Below the pieces are notes generated by a model. That model saw nothing but the letters and a program-made list of their open reading frames with translations. It was not told the origin of the DNA and did not search any database. Made by a program: the position numbers and the translations under genes. From an uncultured Clostridia bacterium (GTDB taxonomy: Bacteria; Bacillota; Clostridia; TANB77; CAG-508), in contig CAPNAQ010000009.1 of the NCBI GenBank assembly GCA_948663505.1, positions 1 to 25,149 on the forward strand: a stretch of 25,149 nucleotides of DNA, given 5' to 3'. Positions 22,437-25,149 of this stretch are shown here, in pieces; the stretch's first letter is position 1; each line of letters begins with the position of its first letter.

Positions 22437-24767
22437 TTGCCTAGAAGAAAAAAAGAAAAAGTAGAAGAAATATCTGACAAAATTGAATATTTAGGATTAG
22501 ATTTAGAAAATATACCAAAAGAATTAATAAAATTTGAACCGTTAGATTTTAGAATATCTAGAAATTATGATGGAAAACAATATAGGCAATATCGTTTTTT
22601 ATCAGTGAATGATATAGAAATATTATTATCTCCAACAAATAGACTAGATGATTTACAAGAAAGATATAAAAAAGCAAGACCATTATCTGAATACTTGGAT
22701 AGTAAAAGTGAAGAAAATATTTTAAAATATACAACTTTTTTAAATATGTTAAAAAATATGCATATAGAAGATGTTGAAAAAATAGCAAAAGAACAATCAA
22801 AATTAAATAAAGAATTACCATTCAAAGTTAAATTTCAGGGAAATTATTTATGGCAAATATATTATTCAGAAAATACAGATAAATATTTCATGATAGTGCC
22901 TACTGAGGAAACTGACTTTTCAACATTTTTCTATTTGTTAAAAAAGAAATTAGAAAAAAAGAAAACTAATAAAATATTTGTCCCAATAAGTAATATACAG
23001 TATTCAAACAATTATTTAAAAAGAACACAATTTGCAGAAATAGAAAATTACTTATGGATATTTACAAAAGATTGGCCTTTAATATATGAAGTATATGATA
23101 AAAAAGAGGAATTATCAATACATATAGTTGGAGAAACTAATATTTATGAAAATGTTAAATCACCATATAAAATTGAACTAAAATCTCCAACTGATGCAAA
23201 TAAATTTTATAAATTAATAAAAGCATTATTTATATTACATACAGAATTACCAGATTACTTTGAATTTTCAACTAATCTAAATGATGAAGGAAGTTTAGAA
23301 TTATATTTAGAAAATGAAAAAGTTGAATATGAAAATATGACAGTCTTTATAAGAGAACAATATAAGAGAGGTCTTTTAAGTAAAAGAGAAACAAATAGAA
23401 GAATAAAAGAATATAGTAACAAATTAGAAAAATTAAAACAAATAGTATCAATGCAAGAAATAGAATATTTATCAAAAGAAAAACAAATATCAACATTTTT
23501 GGAATGCAAAAAATCTTTTTTTGGTAAATTCAAATATTATTTTAAATATAACAAAAAAAGCAATAAAAAGAAAGAAGAAGATTATAGTTACGAAAATTTA
23601 AAAATAGAAAATCAATATATAGAATTAGAAAATATAGAAAATAACAAAACAACAGCTAAAATTCCAATAAAAAGGGTTTATACTTTAGAAGAACTGATTA
23701 TAAGCTATAAAGAATTAGAAATGTTAGAAAAAGATATGAAAAATCTTCTTATGGATTTAAATGCATTAAAACTAAAAAATAAAAATATGGAAAAGAAAAT
23801 AGAAAATGCAACAAAATATATAGAAGAAATAGATAGTCATAAAAAGAGCATTTTTGAATTTTGGAAATATAGTAATAAAGATGAAATGGCATCTTTACCA
23901 GAAGGTGAAGAAGAAGAGATTAATGTAATTAAAAGGATAGAAAGAACATTTGACTATGAACAAGATTTAGAAGAATTAGGAAAAAAATTAGATAAAATTC
24001 AAAGGAAAAACTTATCAAAGGAAGATACTGATAGTATTTATATTGCAACAACAAATTTAGTTGATATTTTAAATAAGATTAAAACAAATACTATAACACC
24101 TGAAGAAATCGAGAAGAGTTTAAAACAAATAAAAAAGGAGTCTAATAATGAAAAGACATTAACAGAAGAAGAGTTCGATATATTTGGAAATTTAGTAGAA
24201 GATAGAGTTAAAAAGATAAATAATACAAAACATAGAGAAATTCCAAAGGATAAATTTAGTATTCTTGATATAAATAAAAATACAAAAACAATAGGATACA
24301 AGTTGACATTAGAAAATATAACTCAAATCATTTTAAAATCTTTGGACAAAGTAGTAATACCAAAAAGTTTACCTGTATATAAGGCTATTTTAGATAATAG
24401 GCTTGATAATAAAGCAATTAATTTGTTTAATGTTAATCCTGAATTAGAAATGAAGGAGGCTATTAAAGAAGATAGCAAAAAAATTAATTTTTATAAGTTA
24501 AATCTAAATGAGGGATTAAATGGTGTTGGTTTTACTAATTGCATTTTTTATGATAATCAAAATAAAACTTTACCAATTGGAATGGATTTATCTACTAAAA
24601 TGATTGTAGATATTCAAAATCTTCATTTTAATTTGATTGACAATAGAAAATTTAAAGTTATTAGCTTTTTTGATGAAAGTGATGATTTCTCAGGTTTTTT
24701 TGTTAAAGATGTTGAGGTTTTTGAGTTTGATATTGTTGTTTTTGAAGAAGAATTTAAAAATGTCTAG
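22437..24767 (+). CDS. Large coiled-coil protein of unknown function
   Basis: A 776-residue protein I do not recognise. It starts at TTG 22437, supported by AAAGGAG at 22422-22428 with 8-nt spacing; no ATG is as well placed. There is no signal peptide or membrane helix, so it is probably cytoplasmic. Three regions can be seen: an N-terminal mixed alpha/beta part (about 15-300), a charged, helix-rich middle with likely coiled coils (about 305-350, 415-475, 500-570), and a C-terminal beta-rich part (about 605-776) ending in an acidic, Phe/Val-rich tail. A basic patch (KYNKKSNKKKEED) is at about 370-382. No nucleotide-binding loop or metal motif was found. It stands alone between a hairpin and tRNA-Leu. 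Confidence 0.75.
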   Translation: MPRRKKEKVEEISDKIEYLGLDLENIPKELIKFEPLDFRISRNYDGKQYRQYRFLSVNDIEILLSPTNRLDDLQERYKKARPLSEYLDSKSEENILKYTTFLNMLKNMHIEDVEKIAKEQSKLNKELPFKVKFQGNYLWQIYYSENTDKYFMIVPTEETDFSTFFYLLKKKLEKKKTNKIFVPISNIQYSNNYLKRTQFAEIENYLWIFTKDWPLIYEVYDKKEELSIHIVGETNIYENVKSPYKIELKSPTDANKFYKLIKALFILHTELPDYFEFSTNLNDEGSLELYLENEKVEYENMTVFIREQYKRGLLSKRETNRRIKEYSNKLEKLKQIVSMQEIEYLSKEKQISTFLECKKSFFGKFKYYFKYNKKSNKKKEEDYSYENLKIENQYIELENIENNKTTAKIPIKRVYTLEELIISYKELEMLEKDMKNLLMDLNALKLKNKNMEKKIENATKYIEEIDSHKKSIFEFWKYSNKDEMASLPEGEEEEINVIKRIERTFDYEQDLEELGKKLDKIQRKNLSKEDTDSIYIATTNLVDILNKIKTNTITPEEIEKSLKQIKKESNNEKTLTEEEFDIFGNLVEDRVKKINNTKHREIPKDKFSILDINKNTKTIGYKLTLENITQIILKSLDKVVIPKSLPVYKAILDNRLDNKAINLFNVNPELEMKEAIKEDSKKINFYKLNLNEGLNGVGFTNCIFYDNQNKTLPIGMDLSTKMIVDIQNLHFNLIDNRKFKVISFFDESDDFSGFFVKDVEVFEFDIVVFEEEFKNV

Positions 24768-24813
24768 ACTTTTTTTTATAAATGTGTTAAGATAATAAAT
24801 GCTTAGCACATAT

Positions 24814-24900
24814 GCCGGTGTGCTGGAATTGGTAGACGGGGCAGACTCAAAATCTGTTGTCAGCAATGGCGTGTGGGTTCGAGTCCCACCACCGGCACCA
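24814..24900 (+). tRNA. tRNA-Leu, anticodon CAA
   Basis: An 87-nt class II tRNA. Acceptor strands GCCGGTG (24814-24820) and CACCGGC (24890-24896) pair fully, then discriminator A and an encoded CCA. The anticodon arm GCAGA-CTCAAAA-TCTGT gives anticodon CAA, reading UUG. A long variable arm and a T-arm GTGGG-TTCGAGT-CCCAC follow. The D-loop has the usual GG. The upstream gene ends 47 nt before; a T-run (24770-24777) lies between. Confidence 0.97.
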
Positions 24901-25149
24901 CTTTTTGAAAAATGGCTTTAAATAGCCATTTACAGAGATTAAAAATCAATCATACACGCTTTGTACACGATTTATAAAAATGAAAAAATTAAAAGGCTTG
25001 TATTTGAATGAGAAATAAAAACGATTAGAAACAATTATAAATTAAATTTCTAGTTGTTTTTTATTGCATTTATTACAGAAATATTAGTATAAGATGTCAA
25101 TAACTTTTGAAAATGTCCCAAATTTTACAAAACATTAGCGGGAAATATT
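24901..25149. other. Gene-free end of the window
   Basis: No credible reading frame. It contains a hairpin AAATGGCT/AGCCATTT (24909-24930) whose U-rich tail is on the leftward strand, a rightward terminator-like stem at 25029-25059 (AAACAATTA/TAGTTGTTT) followed by T residues, and a leftward TTGACA (25095-25100), 17 bp, TGTAAT (25072-25077) promoter-like site. Confidence 0.5.
25029..25063 (+). terminator. Possible terminator downstream of tRNA-Leu
   Basis: AAACAATTA at 25029-25037 pairs with TAGTTGTTT at 25051-25059 (one G-U in the rightward RNA only), followed by TTTATTG. The wobble favours the rightward transcript. Confidence 0.5.

Overview
The window is very AT-rich DNA that reads as a chromosomal segment of a low-GC anaerobic Firmicute, most likely a Clostridia-type gut bacterium. 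The evidence is strong Shine-Dalgarno sites, AGA/ATA-rich codon use, a MurT-GatD pair (the Gram-positive lipid II amidation enzyme), an oxygen-sensitive class III ribonucleotide reductase, a long RelA/SpoT-type Rel, and short-spaced sigma-A promoters. TGA is used as a stop (relA, nrdG), so the code is standard.

Layout. 1-4090: a rhodanese, then lepA, a small MazG-like fragment, a MazG-like pyrophosphohydrolase and the rRNA methyltransferase rlmB, all rightward. 4091-6170: a lone membrane-anchored protein of unknown function with its own promoter and a strong terminator. 6186-10980: recJ (split by a one-base frameshift), then rel and a metallo-beta-lactamase-fold hydrolase that overlap by 4 nt. 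10987-13385: a 71-aa orphan gene with its own promoter and terminator, then hisS and a HAD phosphatase. 13445-17389: a leftward Crp/Fnr regulator facing away from nrdD-nrdG across a 525-bp regulatory region. 17461-19526: leftward murT-gatD. 19750-24767: rightward metG, a membrane-anchored NodB-type deacetylase and a large unknown coiled-coil protein. 24814-24900: tRNA-Leu(CAA). No gene is visible in the last 249 bases.

How the genes work together. Most are housekeeping: translation (lepA, rlmB, hisS, metG, tRNA-Leu), stringent response (rel), nucleotide-pool cleaning (MazG), DNA repair (recJ), anaerobic dNTP synthesis (nrdDG) and cell wall (murT-gatD, deacetylase).

The most interesting material is non-coding. 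The nrdD upstream region has two identical-geometry GTTGC-N4-GCAAC palindromes, each about 41 bp upstream of a predicted start point, beside a Crp/Fnr gene, plus three tandem 73-75-bp structured repeats. A family of 29-30-nt palindromes keeps a GGGAC/CCCC core while its pairing arms change together. Two 49-nt hairpins sit exactly 10 bp upstream of two sigma-A promoters. A possible antisense-strand small RNA lies between recJ and rel. There is also a visible drift from A-ending to T-ending codons along several genes.
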